Positions 10,435-18,412 of a stretch of DNA of 64,000 nt are shown piece by piece; positions within the stretch are counted from its first letter, which is position 1, and the number at the start of each line of letters is the position of its first letter. Origin of the DNA: Streptomyces avermitilis MA-4680 = NBRC 14893. Lineage in GTDB: Bacteria; Actinomycetota; Actinomycetes; Streptomycetales; Streptomycetaceae. The translations under genes were made by a program, and so were the position numbers. A model generated the notes under the pieces. That model was not told the origin of the DNA, did no database searches, and saw nothing but the letters and a program-made list of their open reading frames with translations. Where the stretch lies: assembly GCF_000009765.2 (NCBI RefSeq), contig NC_003155.5, positions 6,386,001-6,450,000 on the forward strand. The letters run 5' to 3'.

Positions 10435-11025
10435 ATGGCCACGAGAACCGACGCCCCCACCCGCCGCGAGCAGATCCTCAAGGAGGCTGCCCGGCTCTTC
10501 GCCGAGCGCGGCTTCCACGGTGTGGGGGTCGACGAGATAGGTGCCGCGGTCGGCATCAGCGGCCCCGGTCTGTACCGGCACTTCGCGGGCAAGGACGCGA
10601 TGCTCGCCGAGCTGCTCGTGGGGATCAGCGGGCAGCTGCTGACGGGCGGCAAGCGCCGGGCGGCCGAGGCGGAGGGCGACCCCGAGGCGCTCCTCGACTC
10701 GCTCATCGAGGGGCACATCGACTTCGCGCTCGACGACCGCCCCCTGATCACCCTGCACGACCGTGAGCTGGACCGCCTCCGGGACAGTGACCGCAAGCTC
10801 GTGCGGCAGCTCCAGCGCCAGTACGTCGAGCTGTGGGTGGAGGTGGTGCGCAACGTGTACCCGGGCCTCGACGAACCCGCCGCCCGTTCCGCCGTGCACT
10901 CCGTCTTCGGCCTGCTGAACTCCACGCCACACCTGGGGCGTCCGGGCGCGCTTCCGGGGCGCGCGGGGACCGCCGCACTCCTTCACCGTATGGCGCGAGG
11001 TGCCTTCGGGGCCGCCGGGGCGTGA
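10435..11025 (+). CDS. TetR-family regulator of the leucine/acyl-CoA operon
   Basis: A 196-residue repressor-like protein. The N-terminal TetR helix-turn-helix spans about residues 11-57 (REQILKEAARLFAERGFHGV, then IGAAVGISGPGLYRHFAGKD). The C-terminal ligand-binding part is poorly conserved, as usual. It is transcribed divergently from the carboxylase operon across 97 bp carrying two palindromes. Autoregulation and repression of the operon, released by an acyl-CoA, is the natural model but is inferred. No strong Shine-Dalgarno sequence precedes the ATG. Confidence 0.9.
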   Translation: MATRTDAPTRREQILKEAARLFAERGFHGVGVDEIGAAVGISGPGLYRHFAGKDAMLAELLVGISGQLLTGGKRRAAEAEGDPEALLDSLIEGHIDFALDDRPLITLHDRELDRLRDSDRKLVRQLQRQYVELWVEVVRNVYPGLDEPAARSAVHSVFGLLNSTPHLGRPGALPGRAGTAALLHRMARGAFGAAGA

Positions 11026-11077
11026 CGAGCGTCTCGGGGTGGTTGCCCTGGACGACTGTCGCAACCGGTCGGTAACC

Positions 11078-11103
11078 TATGTCTGAGCAAGCGCTTAGAC
11101 ATA
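11078..11103. promoter_or_regulatory. 26-bp palindrome upstream of second acyl-CoA dehydrogenase
   Basis: The arms TATGTCT and AGACATA enclose AGC and GCT around an AAGCGCTT core, an almost perfect dyad ending 20 bp before the GTG start. The core resembles operators of TetR-type fatty-acid regulators. It differs from the palindromes in front of the tetR gene, so a different regulator is likely. Confidence 0.65.
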
Positions 11104-11122
11104 ACCCAAGGTGGAGGTAGCG

Positions 11123-12280
11123 GTGCGCCGTACGGTGTTCAACGAGGATCACGAGGCGTTCCGGGAGACCCTGCGCGCCTTCATCGAGGCCGAGGTCGTC
11201 CCGGTCTACGACGAATGGTTCGCCGCCGGCCAGGCGCCGCGCGACTTCTACTACAAGCTCGCCGAGCTGGGCGTCTTCGGCATCCGCGTGGACGAGGAGC
11301 ACGGCGGCGCGGGCATCGACTCGTACAAGTTCGAGGCCGTCCTGTACGAGGAGACCGCCCGCGCGGGTATCTCCTTCGGCGGCTCCGGTGTGCACGTGCT
11401 GCTCGGCCTGCCCTACATCAAGCTGCTCGCCACCGACGAGCAGAAGAAGCGCTTCCTGCCGAAGTTCGTCTCCGGCGAGGAGATGTGGGCCATCGCGATG
11501 ACCGAGCCGGGCACCGGCTCCGACCTCGCGGGCATGAAGACCACCGCGAAGCTCTCCGACGACGGCACGCACTACGTGCTCAACGGCGCCAAGACCTTCA
11601 TCACGGGTGGCGTGCACGCCGACCGCATGATCGTCTGCGCTCGCACCTCCGCGCCCACCAAGGAGGACCGCCGCCACGGCATCTCCCTCTTCGTGGTGGA
11701 CACCAAGGCCGAGGGCTACTCGGTGGGCCGCAAGCTCGACAAGCTCGGCCTGAAGACCTCGGACACCGCCGAGCTGGCGTTCGTCGACGTGAAGGTCCCG
11801 GTCGAGGACCTCCTCGGCGAGGAGAACAAGGGCTTCTACTACCTCGGCCACAACCTCGCCTCCGAGCGTTGGGGCATCGCCTTCGGCGCGTACGCGCAGG
11901 CCAAGGCCGCCGTCCGGTTCGCCAAGCAGTACGTGCAGGAGCGGGTCGTCTTCGGCCAGCCCGTCGCCGCCTTCCAGAACACCAAGTTCGAACTGGCCGC
12001 CTGCCAGGCCGAGGTGGACGCGGCCGAGGCCGTCGTCGACCGGGCCACCGAGGCCCTGGACGCCGGTGAGCTGACCCCCGCCGAGGCGGCCAGCGCCAAG
12101 CTGTTCGCCACCGAGGTCGCGCACCGTGTCATCGACCGCTGCCTCCAGCTGCACGGCGGCTACGGCTTCATGAACGAGTACCCGATAGCCCGCCTCTACG
12201 CGGACAACCGCGTCAACCGCATCTACGGCGGCACCAGCGAGATCATGAAGACGATCATCGCCAAGGACATGGGCCTGTAA
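11123..12280 (+). CDS. Acyl-CoA dehydrogenase
   Basis: A 385-residue FAD acyl-CoA dehydrogenase with all family blocks: WAIAMTEPGTGSDLAGMKT (substrate/FAD loop), NGAKTFITGG, LQLHGGYGFMNEYPIARLY and NRIYGGTSEIMK at the C-terminus. The GTG at 11123 is chosen because GGAGG lies 5 nt upstream. An in-frame GTG at 11111 overlaps that ribosome site. The gene is separated from tetR by a strong palindrome and is followed 34 bp later by a thioesterase. Substrate unknown; its distance from the MCC operon suggests a role apart from isovaleryl-CoA. Confidence 0.92.
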   Translation: MRRTVFNEDHEAFRETLRAFIEAEVVPVYDEWFAAGQAPRDFYYKLAELGVFGIRVDEEHGGAGIDSYKFEAVLYEETARAGISFGGSGVHVLLGLPYIKLLATDEQKKRFLPKFVSGEEMWAIAMTEPGTGSDLAGMKTTAKLSDDGTHYVLNGAKTFITGGVHADRMIVCARTSAPTKEDRRHGISLFVVDTKAEGYSVGRKLDKLGLKTSDTAELAFVDVKVPVEDLLGEENKGFYYLGHNLASERWGIAFGAYAQAKAAVRFAKQYVQERVVFGQPVAAFQNTKFELAACQAEVDAAEAVVDRATEALDAGELTPAEAASAKLFATEVAHRVIDRCLQLHGGYGFMNEYPIARLYADNRVNRIYGGTSEIMKTIIAKDMGL

Positions 12281-12314
12281 GCTCCGCGAAAAAAGTTCAA
12301 GGTACAACTGACCT

Positions 12315-13187
12315 ATGAGTCAGGCACTTGAGTCCCTGCTCGATCTACTCGACCTCGAGCGGATCGAGCAGGACATCTTCCGCGGCCAGTCCCGGTCCGC
12401 CGTCGTCCCGCGCGTCTTCGGCGGGCAGGTCGCGGCGCAGGCACTGGTCGCCGCGGGCCGCACGGTTCCCGAGGACCGGCTCGCCCACTCCCTGCACGCG
12501 TACTTCCTGCGTGCGGGGGACCCGGGCGCGCCGATCGTCTACACCGTCGACCGGATCCGCGACGGCCGTTCCTTCACCACGCGCCGTGTCGTCGCCGTCC
12601 AGCACGGGCAGCCGATCTTCCACCTCTCCGCGTCCTTCCAGACGTACGAGGAGGGCATGGAGCACCAGGCGGACATGCCGCCCGCACCCGCTCCGGAGAC
12701 GCTGCCCACGGCGGCGGAGATGCTGCCGCGGTACGCGCACCTGTTCACCGAGCCCGTCGTCATCGACCGGCTCCTGGAGGCCCGCGAGGCGGTCGACCTG
12801 CGCTACGTCGACGCACCGCCCTTCGGGACCGTGGGCGAGCCCCGCGAACCCCGCTCCCAGGTGTGGTTCCGCACGAACGGCAAGCTCGTCGACGACCCGC
12901 TGCTGCACGTCTGTCTCGCCACGTACGTCTCCGACATGACGCTCCTCGACTCCGTGCTCCTCGCGCACGGGCGTGGCGGCTGGGTGACCGGGGACGTCGT
13001 CGGGGCCTCGCTGGACCACGCGATGTGGTTCCACCGGCCGTTCAGGGCCGACGAATGGCTGCTGTACGACCAGGAGTCGCCGTCCGCGTCCGGCGGGCGC
13101 GGGCTCGGGCAGGCCCGGATCTACACGCAGGACGGGCAGTTGGCCATCTCGGTCATCCAGGAGGGCGTGGTCCGCGTTCCCCGCTGA
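12315..13187 (+). CDS. tesB: Acyl-CoA thioesterase II (TesB)
   Basis: A double hot-dog thioesterase of 290 residues that hydrolyses acyl-CoA to free acid and CoA. Family signatures are RVFGGQVAAQAL near the N-terminus and RIRDGRSFTTRRV, plus the C-terminal hot-dog domain with a conserved Asp in SLDHAMWFHRPFRADEW and a Gln in GRGLGQARIY. It follows the acyl-CoA dehydrogenase by 34 bp and probably shares its transcript, relieving acyl-CoA build-up. Confidence 0.93.
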   Translation: MSQALESLLDLLDLERIEQDIFRGQSRSAVVPRVFGGQVAAQALVAAGRTVPEDRLAHSLHAYFLRAGDPGAPIVYTVDRIRDGRSFTTRRVVAVQHGQPIFHLSASFQTYEEGMEHQADMPPAPAPETLPTAAEMLPRYAHLFTEPVVIDRLLEAREAVDLRYVDAPPFGTVGEPREPRSQVWFRTNGKLVDDPLLHVCLATYVSDMTLLDSVLLAHGRGGWVTGDVVGASLDHAMWFHRPFRADEWLLYDQESPSASGGRGLGQARIYTQDGQLAISVIQEGVVRVPR

Positions 13188-13230
13188 TGTGGTCCGGATT
13201 CCCCGCTGACCCGGACCGCTGCCGACGCTC

Positions 13231-13265
13231 CCGGCCCCACCCCCGTAACCCCGGGGCGGGGCCGG
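13231..13265. terminator. GC-rich hairpin between convergent genes
   Basis: CCGGCCCC at 13231-13238 pairs with GGGGCCGG at 13258-13265, with a further C4/G4 stem inside after one mismatch. It lies between the tesB stop and the stop of the opposing gene, so it can terminate both. There is no U tract, as is common in Streptomyces. Confidence 0.7.
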
Positions 13266-13272
13266 CCGCCGT

Positions 13273-14061
13273 TTACGCCAGGCCCGCCCCGGAGAGCAGA
13301 TACGCCGTCATCGGGTCGTAGTGCCGGGGGCTCTTGACGTGGTCGTCGAGGGGGACCGTGACCTGGACGGTGCCCTCGGACTCGGCGAGGAAGAGAGCCG
13401 GGTCGTTGCAGTCGGCGTAGCCGACGGAGTCGACGCCCAGCTGGCCCGCGCAGCCCGCCCAGCCGTGGTCCGCGACCACCAGGTCGGGCAGCGGGCGCCC
13501 CGCACGCTCCAGACCGTTCAGGACGGCGCGCATCGGCTCTCCCGAGTGGGTGTGCCAGAGGCTGGCGCCGTGCTCCAGCATCGCGACGTCCGCGAGCTGC
13601 CAGACGTACCCCTCGTCCGTCTGGAGCCCCTCCGGGATGACCACGATCTCGCAGCCGGCGGTGCGCAGCGCGGCGGCGGTGGCGCGGTGCACGTCGAGGA
13701 GGCCGCCGGGGTGGCCGGTGGCGAACAGGACGCGCTGCCGGCCGGCCGCGGCCTTGCGCAGCCGTGCCGCCATGCGGTCCAGGGCGTCCACCGTCAGCTC
13801 CGGGTCGATGGTGTCCTGGCCGTAGCGGTACTCCGGGTCGTCGTTCACGCCGCAGCGCTCGGCCATGACGGCCAGCACGTCCTGCTCGTCGCTCCAGCGG
13901 TCGCCGAGTTCCAGACCGAGCCAGTAGTTGCGGTCGCCGTTGGCCAGTTTGCGGTAGTGGGAGAGGTTGTTCTCGCGGGGCGTGGCGACGTCGCCCGCGA
14001 TACGGGTCCGTACAAGGTGGTCGACGAGCTCGGCGCGGCTGGGGGTCCCGGTTATCGGCAT
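13273..14061 (-). CDS. Conserved actinobacterial protein of unknown function (phosphatase-like by recollection)
   Basis: A 262-residue cytoplasmic protein without signal peptide or membrane segment. Conserved-looking stretches are ENNLSHYRKLANGDRNYWLGLELGD, LFATGHPGGLLDVHRA, LWHTHSGEPMRA and LVVADHGWAGCAGQ. The His/Asp-rich clusters would suit metal binding or hydrolase chemistry. I recall relatives being annotated as phosphatase, but no classical phosphatase motif is visible, so this is left open. ATG 14061 is preferred over a longer frame reaching 14184, whose extension is Gly/Pro-rich and unlikely. It lies 82 bp downstream of the PucR gene on the same strand. Confidence 0.75.
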   Translation of the reverse strand: MPITGTPSRAELVDHLVRTRIAGDVATPRENNLSHYRKLANGDRNYWLGLELGDRWSDEQDVLAVMAERCGVNDDPEYRYGQDTIDPELTVDALDRMAARLRKAAAGRQRVLFATGHPGGLLDVHRATAAALRTAGCEIVVIPEGLQTDEGYVWQLADVAMLEHGASLWHTHSGEPMRAVLNGLERAGRPLPDLVVADHGWAGCAGQLGVDSVGYADCNDPALFLAESEGTVQVTVPLDDHVKSPRHYDPMTAYLLSGAGLA

Positions 14062-14143
14062 GGGTCCATTCTGCCGGGGTGCCCCGCCGGGTGGCGCCGG
14101 TGTTCCGCGGCCTGGGACGGGAGTCACTTGGTTCGGGCCGCCG

Positions 14144-15757
14144 TCAGCCGTGCCGCAGCGCGAACCACAACTCCATCCGCACATCCGGATCGTCCAGGTC
14201 CGCCCCCAGCAGCGCCGCGCACCGGGTGATGCGCTGACGGACCGTGTTGCGGTGCACGGACAGGGCCACCGCCGTACGGTCCCAACTGCCGTGCAGGGAG
14301 AGCCAGGTGCGCAGGGTCTCGGTCAGCGCGGGGGTGTCGGCGACGGGGGCGAGCAGCGTACGGGCGTGGGCCGCCGCGTCCGCCGGCGCGACGAGGTCGG
14401 TGAGGCCCGGGCGCTCGCCGTGCCGCACCAGCGGTGAGCGGGTCGCGCGGGCGCGGGCCAGCGCGCGGGCCGCCTGGGTGTCGGCGGCCGCCCACTCGTG
14501 CGGGGCCACCGCCACGCTGGCCCCGAGCGTCCAGCCCGACTGCGCGGCCGGTGCCCGGTCGCCGGGCACCAGGACGCGTACGACGTCCCCGCCGGCGTCG
14601 ACGAGCGCGGAGCCCAGCGCCGCGCCCAGGGCCGACGCCGCGACGGCGTCCGGAGCGGGACCGTCCGCCACCGGGCGCGCGTGCACCACGACCCACCGCT
14701 CCCCGCCGAGCAGCGGCGCGACCGCCTCCGGGGCGGCGCCCAGCAGAAGCCGTACGAGCGCCGCCGAGCGGGCCGCCCCGCTGCCGCTCTGGTGCTCGCC
14801 GGTGAGGAGCGAGAGCAGCACCGCGGCCACGGAGGCGATGGTGTGGTCGCCGGAGTCCCGGCGCGCGGAGGCGACCCCGAGGACGAAACCCTGGCCGGTG
14901 CCGAGCGCGTAGGCGGCGAGGTGGACCCCGCCGACGCTGTCCGTGGCGGAGGACGGGGTGGGGGACGGGGCGGGAGCGGGGGAGGCGGGTGATGCGCTCG
15001 GCTCGCTCGGCCGTACCACCGCCGCGAGCTCGGCCAGCGCCTGTGCGGTCGGCGTGTCCGGCGCCTCCGGGATACGTCCCGCCCGCGCCAGTTCCGCCCC
15101 GTCCGGGCCGTACAGCGCCGCCCAGCCGCCCACCCGCTGGGCGAGCTGGCGCAGCACCGAGGGGACCGGGTCCGGGCGGGCGGCGGCGGCCGCGAGGCTC
15201 CGCTGGGCCTCCGTCACCCGCCGCAGCTCCGCCAGCCGGGCCTGCGCCATCAGCTGCCACACCGCACGCGCCACACCCGAGAACGTCGTCTGCGGCGGCA
15301 CTTCGAGCAGCGGCAGCTCGTACGCGTCGCAGGCCGCCACCAGCGCCCGCGGCACCGTGTCGTGCACCGGGGCCAGGCCGAAGCCCAGCGCCGCGCCGCC
15401 CGCCGCCACGATCCGCGAGACATAGTCCTCGAAGTACGTCCCCGAGCCCGCCGCCTCCGGAATGTGCACCCCGGCGGACAGCAGCAGCTCGCCGCCCAGC
15501 AGATACGGGTACGGGTCGGCCATCTCCGAGGTGTGTGCCCAGTGGATCACCGTGTCGCGGTCGGTCGGCCCGGCGATCTGCCGCAGCGCCAGGTCCTCCC
15601 GGGCCAGCAGCGCGGCGAGCGGGACGGGCGGGGTGGGCGGTACGGCTGGTGTTCCTGGGGCCGCTGAGGTCTTTGGTGCTGCTGGTGTTCCTGGTGCCGC
15701 TGTTGTTTTTGGTGCGGATGATGCTGACGATGCAGATGGTGCGGATGGGTCCGGCAT
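14144..15757 (-). CDS. PucR-family transcriptional regulator
   Basis: A 537-residue regulator with an N-terminal PucR/purine-catabolism-like domain (about residues 45-180, including LRQIAGPTDRDTVIHWAHTSEM and YPYLLGGELLLSAG), a central variable region, and a C-terminal PucR HTH_30 domain (TLRTWLSLHGSWDRTAVALS then HRNTVRQRITR). ATG 15757 has GGAGGG 10 nt upstream. The first 40 residues are Ala/Pro/Ser/Thr-rich low complexity from repeated GCTGCTGGTGTTCC-like DNA. It is divergent from a symporter and agmatinase operon, so it probably senses a nitrogenous substrate, as PucR-family proteins often do. That link is inferred. Confidence 0.9.
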   Translation of the reverse strand: MPDPSAPSASSASSAPKTTAAPGTPAAPKTSAAPGTPAVPPTPPVPLAALLAREDLALRQIAGPTDRDTVIHWAHTSEMADPYPYLLGGELLLSAGVHIPEAAGSGTYFEDYVSRIVAAGGAALGFGLAPVHDTVPRALVAACDAYELPLLEVPPQTTFSGVARAVWQLMAQARLAELRRVTEAQRSLAAAAARPDPVPSVLRQLAQRVGGWAALYGPDGAELARAGRIPEAPDTPTAQALAELAAVVRPSEPSASPASPAPAPSPTPSSATDSVGGVHLAAYALGTGQGFVLGVASARRDSGDHTIASVAAVLLSLLTGEHQSGSGAARSAALVRLLLGAAPEAVAPLLGGERWVVVHARPVADGPAPDAVAASALGAALGSALVDAGGDVVRVLVPGDRAPAAQSGWTLGASVAVAPHEWAAADTQAARALARARATRSPLVRHGERPGLTDLVAPADAAAHARTLLAPVADTPALTETLRTWLSLHGSWDRTAVALSVHRNTVRQRITRCAALLGADLDDPDVRMELWFALRHG

Positions 15758-15802
15758 GGTGGATGTTCCCTCCATCCGGGATGGCGGTGATGGATGAAAC
15801 GT

Positions 15803-15853
15803 ACACTTCAGTGTCGCTTTCCGGCCACCTAGTGTCAGTGCCACCGGCAGCCG
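15803..15853. promoter_or_regulatory. Divergent promoter region, CACT/AGTG-rich dyads
   Basis: Between the PucR and symporter starts lie ACACTTCAGTGT (a near-perfect dyad) and, about 25 bp on, CTAGTGTCAGTG. Repeated AGTG/CACT half-sites in a divergent control region are candidate PucR-family binding sites. This is a weak call made by eye. Confidence 0.35.
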
Positions 15854-15944
15854 CGGGTACGGGCGTATGTCCCCGCGATCAGCCACCGGTCATCCCCCAA
15901 TCATCTGCACGACACGCCACCGAGAGTGCGCGAAGGAGGGCCCC

Positions 15945-17405
15945 ATGGCCGTCGACTACACAGTGATCGTCGTCTATCTGGCCGGCATGCTGGCCATGGG
16001 CTGGTGGGGCATGCGCCGCGCCAAGTCCAAGAGCGACTTCCTGGTGGCCGGGCGCCGCCTCGGCCCCGCCATGTACTCCGGCACCATGGCCGCGATCGTC
16101 CTCGGCGGCGCGTCCACCATCGGCGGCGTCGGCCTCGGCTACAAGTACGGCCTCTCCGGCGCCTGGATGGTCTTCGCCATCGGCCTCGGCCTGCTCGCGC
16201 TCTCCGTCTTCTTCTCCGCCCGCATCGCCCGCCTCAAGGTCTACACCGTCTCCGAGATGCTCGACCTGCGGTACGGCGGCCGGGCCGGCGTGATCTCGGG
16301 CGTCGTCATGTGGGCGTACACCCTGATGCTCGCGGTGACGTCCACCATCGCCTACGCCACGATCTTCGACGTCCTCTTCGACATGAACCGGACGCTCGCG
16401 ATCATCCTCGGCGGCTCGATCGTCGTCGCGTACTCGACGCTCGGCGGCATGTGGTCGATCACGCTGACGGACATGGTCCAGTTCGTGGTGAAGACCATCG
16501 GCGTCCTGCTCCTGCTGCTGCCCATCGCCATCGTCAAGGCGGGCGGCTTCAGCGCGATGAAGGCCAAGCTGCCCACCGAGTACTTCGACCCGCTGGGCAT
16601 CGGCGGCGAGACGATCTTCACCTACGTGCTCATCTACACCTTCGGCATGCTGATCGGACAGGACATCTGGCAGCGCGTGTTCACCGCGCGCAGCGACACC
16701 ACGGCGAAGTGGGGCGGCACGGTCGCCGGTACGTACTGTCTGGTGTACGCGCTCGCCGGCGCCGTCATCGGCACCGCGGCCAAGGTCCTCTACCCCACGC
16801 TGCCCAGCGCCGACTCCGCCTTCGCGACCATCGTCAAGGACGAACTCCCGGTCGGCGTGCGGGGCCTGGTGCTCGCCGCGGCACTGGCGGCCGTCATGTC
16901 GACGTCCTCCGGCGCGCTCATCGCCTGTGCCACCGTCGCCAACAACGACATCTGGTCGCGCCTGCGGGGGGTCTCCTCGCGCAAGGGCGACGACCACGAC
17001 GAGGTCCGGGGCAACCGCCTGTTCATCCTGGTCATGGGCGTCGCGGTGATCTGTACGGCGATCGCGCTCAACGACGTGGTCGAGGCGCTGACCGTCGCGT
17101 ACAACCTGCTGGTCGGCGGTCTGCTCGTCCCGATCCTCGGCGGCCTGCTGTGGAAGCGCGGCACCGTGCACGGCGCGCTGGCCTCCGTGATCGTCGGCGG
17201 CCTCGCGGTCATCGGCCTGATGGCGACGTTCGGCATCCTCGCCAACGAGCCCGTCTACTACGGACTGCTGTCCTCGCTGGCCGCGTACGTGATCGTCTCC
17301 CTGGCCACGCCCGCCACCGACGCCGCGGTCCTCGCCGCCTGGCGTGAGCGCCTCGCGGGCCGGACCCCCGAACCCCTGGCGGAGCCGGTCCCGGCCCCCC
17401 AGTAG
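15945..17405 (+). CDS. Sodium:solute symporter family transporter
   Basis: A polytopic membrane protein of 486 residues of the SSS family (SLC5/PutP fold), importing a small solute with Na+. About 13 hydrophobic segments are visible, from YTVIVVYLAGMLAMGWWGM through the final segment YYGLLSSLAAYVIVSLATP. The motifs GGASTIGGVGLGYKYG and TSSGALIACATVANND match the family's Na+-site helices. ATG 15945 has GGAGGG 4 nt upstream. It is followed by agmatinase and a ThDP enzyme, so the solute could be agmatine, guanidinobutyrate or a related compound. The substrate is inferred only. Confidence 0.9.
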   Translation: MAVDYTVIVVYLAGMLAMGWWGMRRAKSKSDFLVAGRRLGPAMYSGTMAAIVLGGASTIGGVGLGYKYGLSGAWMVFAIGLGLLALSVFFSARIARLKVYTVSEMLDLRYGGRAGVISGVVMWAYTLMLAVTSTIAYATIFDVLFDMNRTLAIILGGSIVVAYSTLGGMWSITLTDMVQFVVKTIGVLLLLLPIAIVKAGGFSAMKAKLPTEYFDPLGIGGETIFTYVLIYTFGMLIGQDIWQRVFTARSDTTAKWGGTVAGTYCLVYALAGAVIGTAAKVLYPTLPSADSAFATIVKDELPVGVRGLVLAAALAAVMSTSSGALIACATVANNDIWSRLRGVSSRKGDDHDEVRGNRLFILVMGVAVICTAIALNDVVEALTVAYNLLVGGLLVPILGGLLWKRGTVHGALASVIVGGLAVIGLMATFGILANEPVYYGLLSSLAAYVIVSLATPATDAAVLAAWRERLAGRTPEPLAEPVPAPQ

Positions 17406-17443
17406 AGTCAAAACGCAACGAAGCGCAGGAAAGGTAACCCCCC

Positions 17444-18412
17444 ATGAGCAGCAACGAGACGCCCCGCGGCCCCGTCGACTCGTCCCGCGTCCCGCGGTAC
17501 GCCGGCCCCGCGACCTTCGCCCGGCTGCCGCGCCTCGACGAGGTCGGCACCGCCGATGTCGCCGTGGTCGGTGTGCCGTTCGACTCCGGCGTCTCGTACC
17601 GGCCGGGCGCCCGCTTCGGCGGCAACGCGATCCGCGAGGCGTCCCGGCTCCTGCGCCCGTACAACCCGGCGCAGGACGCCTCGCCCTTCGCGCTCGCCCA
17701 GGTCGCGGACGCGGGTGACATCGCGGCGAACCCGTTCAACATCAACGAGGCCGTGGAGACGGTCGAGGCCGCGGCCGACGAGCTGCTCGGCACCGGCGCC
17801 CGGCTGATGACCCTCGGCGGCGACCACACCATCGCGCTGCCGCTGCTGCGCTCGGTCGCCAAGAAGCACGGCCCGGTGGCGCTGCTCCACTTCGACGCGC
17901 ACCTCGACACCTGGGACACCTACTTCGGCGCCGAGTACACGCACGGCACCCCGTTCCGCCGGGCCGTCGAGGAGGGCATCCTCGACACCGAGGCGCTCTC
18001 CCACGTCGGCACCCGCGGCCCGCTGTACGGCAAGCAGGACCTCACCGACGACGAGAAGATGGGCTTCGGCATCGTCACCTCGGCGGACATCTACCGCCGC
18101 GGCGCCGACGAGGTCGCCGACCAGCTGCGCCAGCGCATCGGTGACCGTCCGCTGTACATCTCCATCGACATCGACTGCCTCGACCCGGCGCACGCGCCCG
18201 GCACGGGGACGCCGGAGGCGGGCGGCATGACGTCGCGCGAACTCCTGGAGATCCTGCGGGGCCTCGCGTCCTGCAACCTGGTCTCGGCCGACGTCGTCGA
18301 GGTCGCCCCGGCGTACGACCACGCCGAGATCACGGCCGTCGCCGCGTCCCACACGGCGTACGAGCTCACCACGATCATGTCCCGTCAGATTGCGGAGGCC
18401 CGGAACAAGTGA
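17444..18412 (+). CDS. speB: Agmatinase / guanidinobutyrase (ureohydrolase)
   Basis: A 322-residue Mn2+ ureohydrolase that removes urea from a guanidino substrate (agmatine to putrescine, or guanidinobutyrate to GABA). All binuclear-metal motifs are present: LGGDHTIALP, LLHFDAHLDTWD and ISIDIDCLDPAHAPGTGTPE. The ThDP enzyme starts inside its stop codon (GTGA overlap), so the two are coupled. The ThDP partner makes a guanidinobutyrate route plausible. Sequence alone does not separate the two substrates. Confidence 0.9.
   Translation: MSSNETPRGPVDSSRVPRYAGPATFARLPRLDEVGTADVAVVGVPFDSGVSYRPGARFGGNAIREASRLLRPYNPAQDASPFALAQVADAGDIAANPFNINEAVETVEAAADELLGTGARLMTLGGDHTIALPLLRSVAKKHGPVALLHFDAHLDTWDTYFGAEYTHGTPFRRAVEEGILDTEALSHVGTRGPLYGKQDLTDDEKMGFGIVTSADIYRRGADEVADQLRQRIGDRPLYISIDIDCLDPAHAPGTGTPEAGGMTSRELLEILRGLASCNLVSADVVEVAPAYDHAEITAVAASHTAYELTTIMSRQIAEARNK

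Noticed and set aside
14062..14184. N-terminal extension of the 13273 gene
   Set aside because: Gly/Pro-rich extension overlapping the neighbouring regulator's end; ATG 14061 is preferred.
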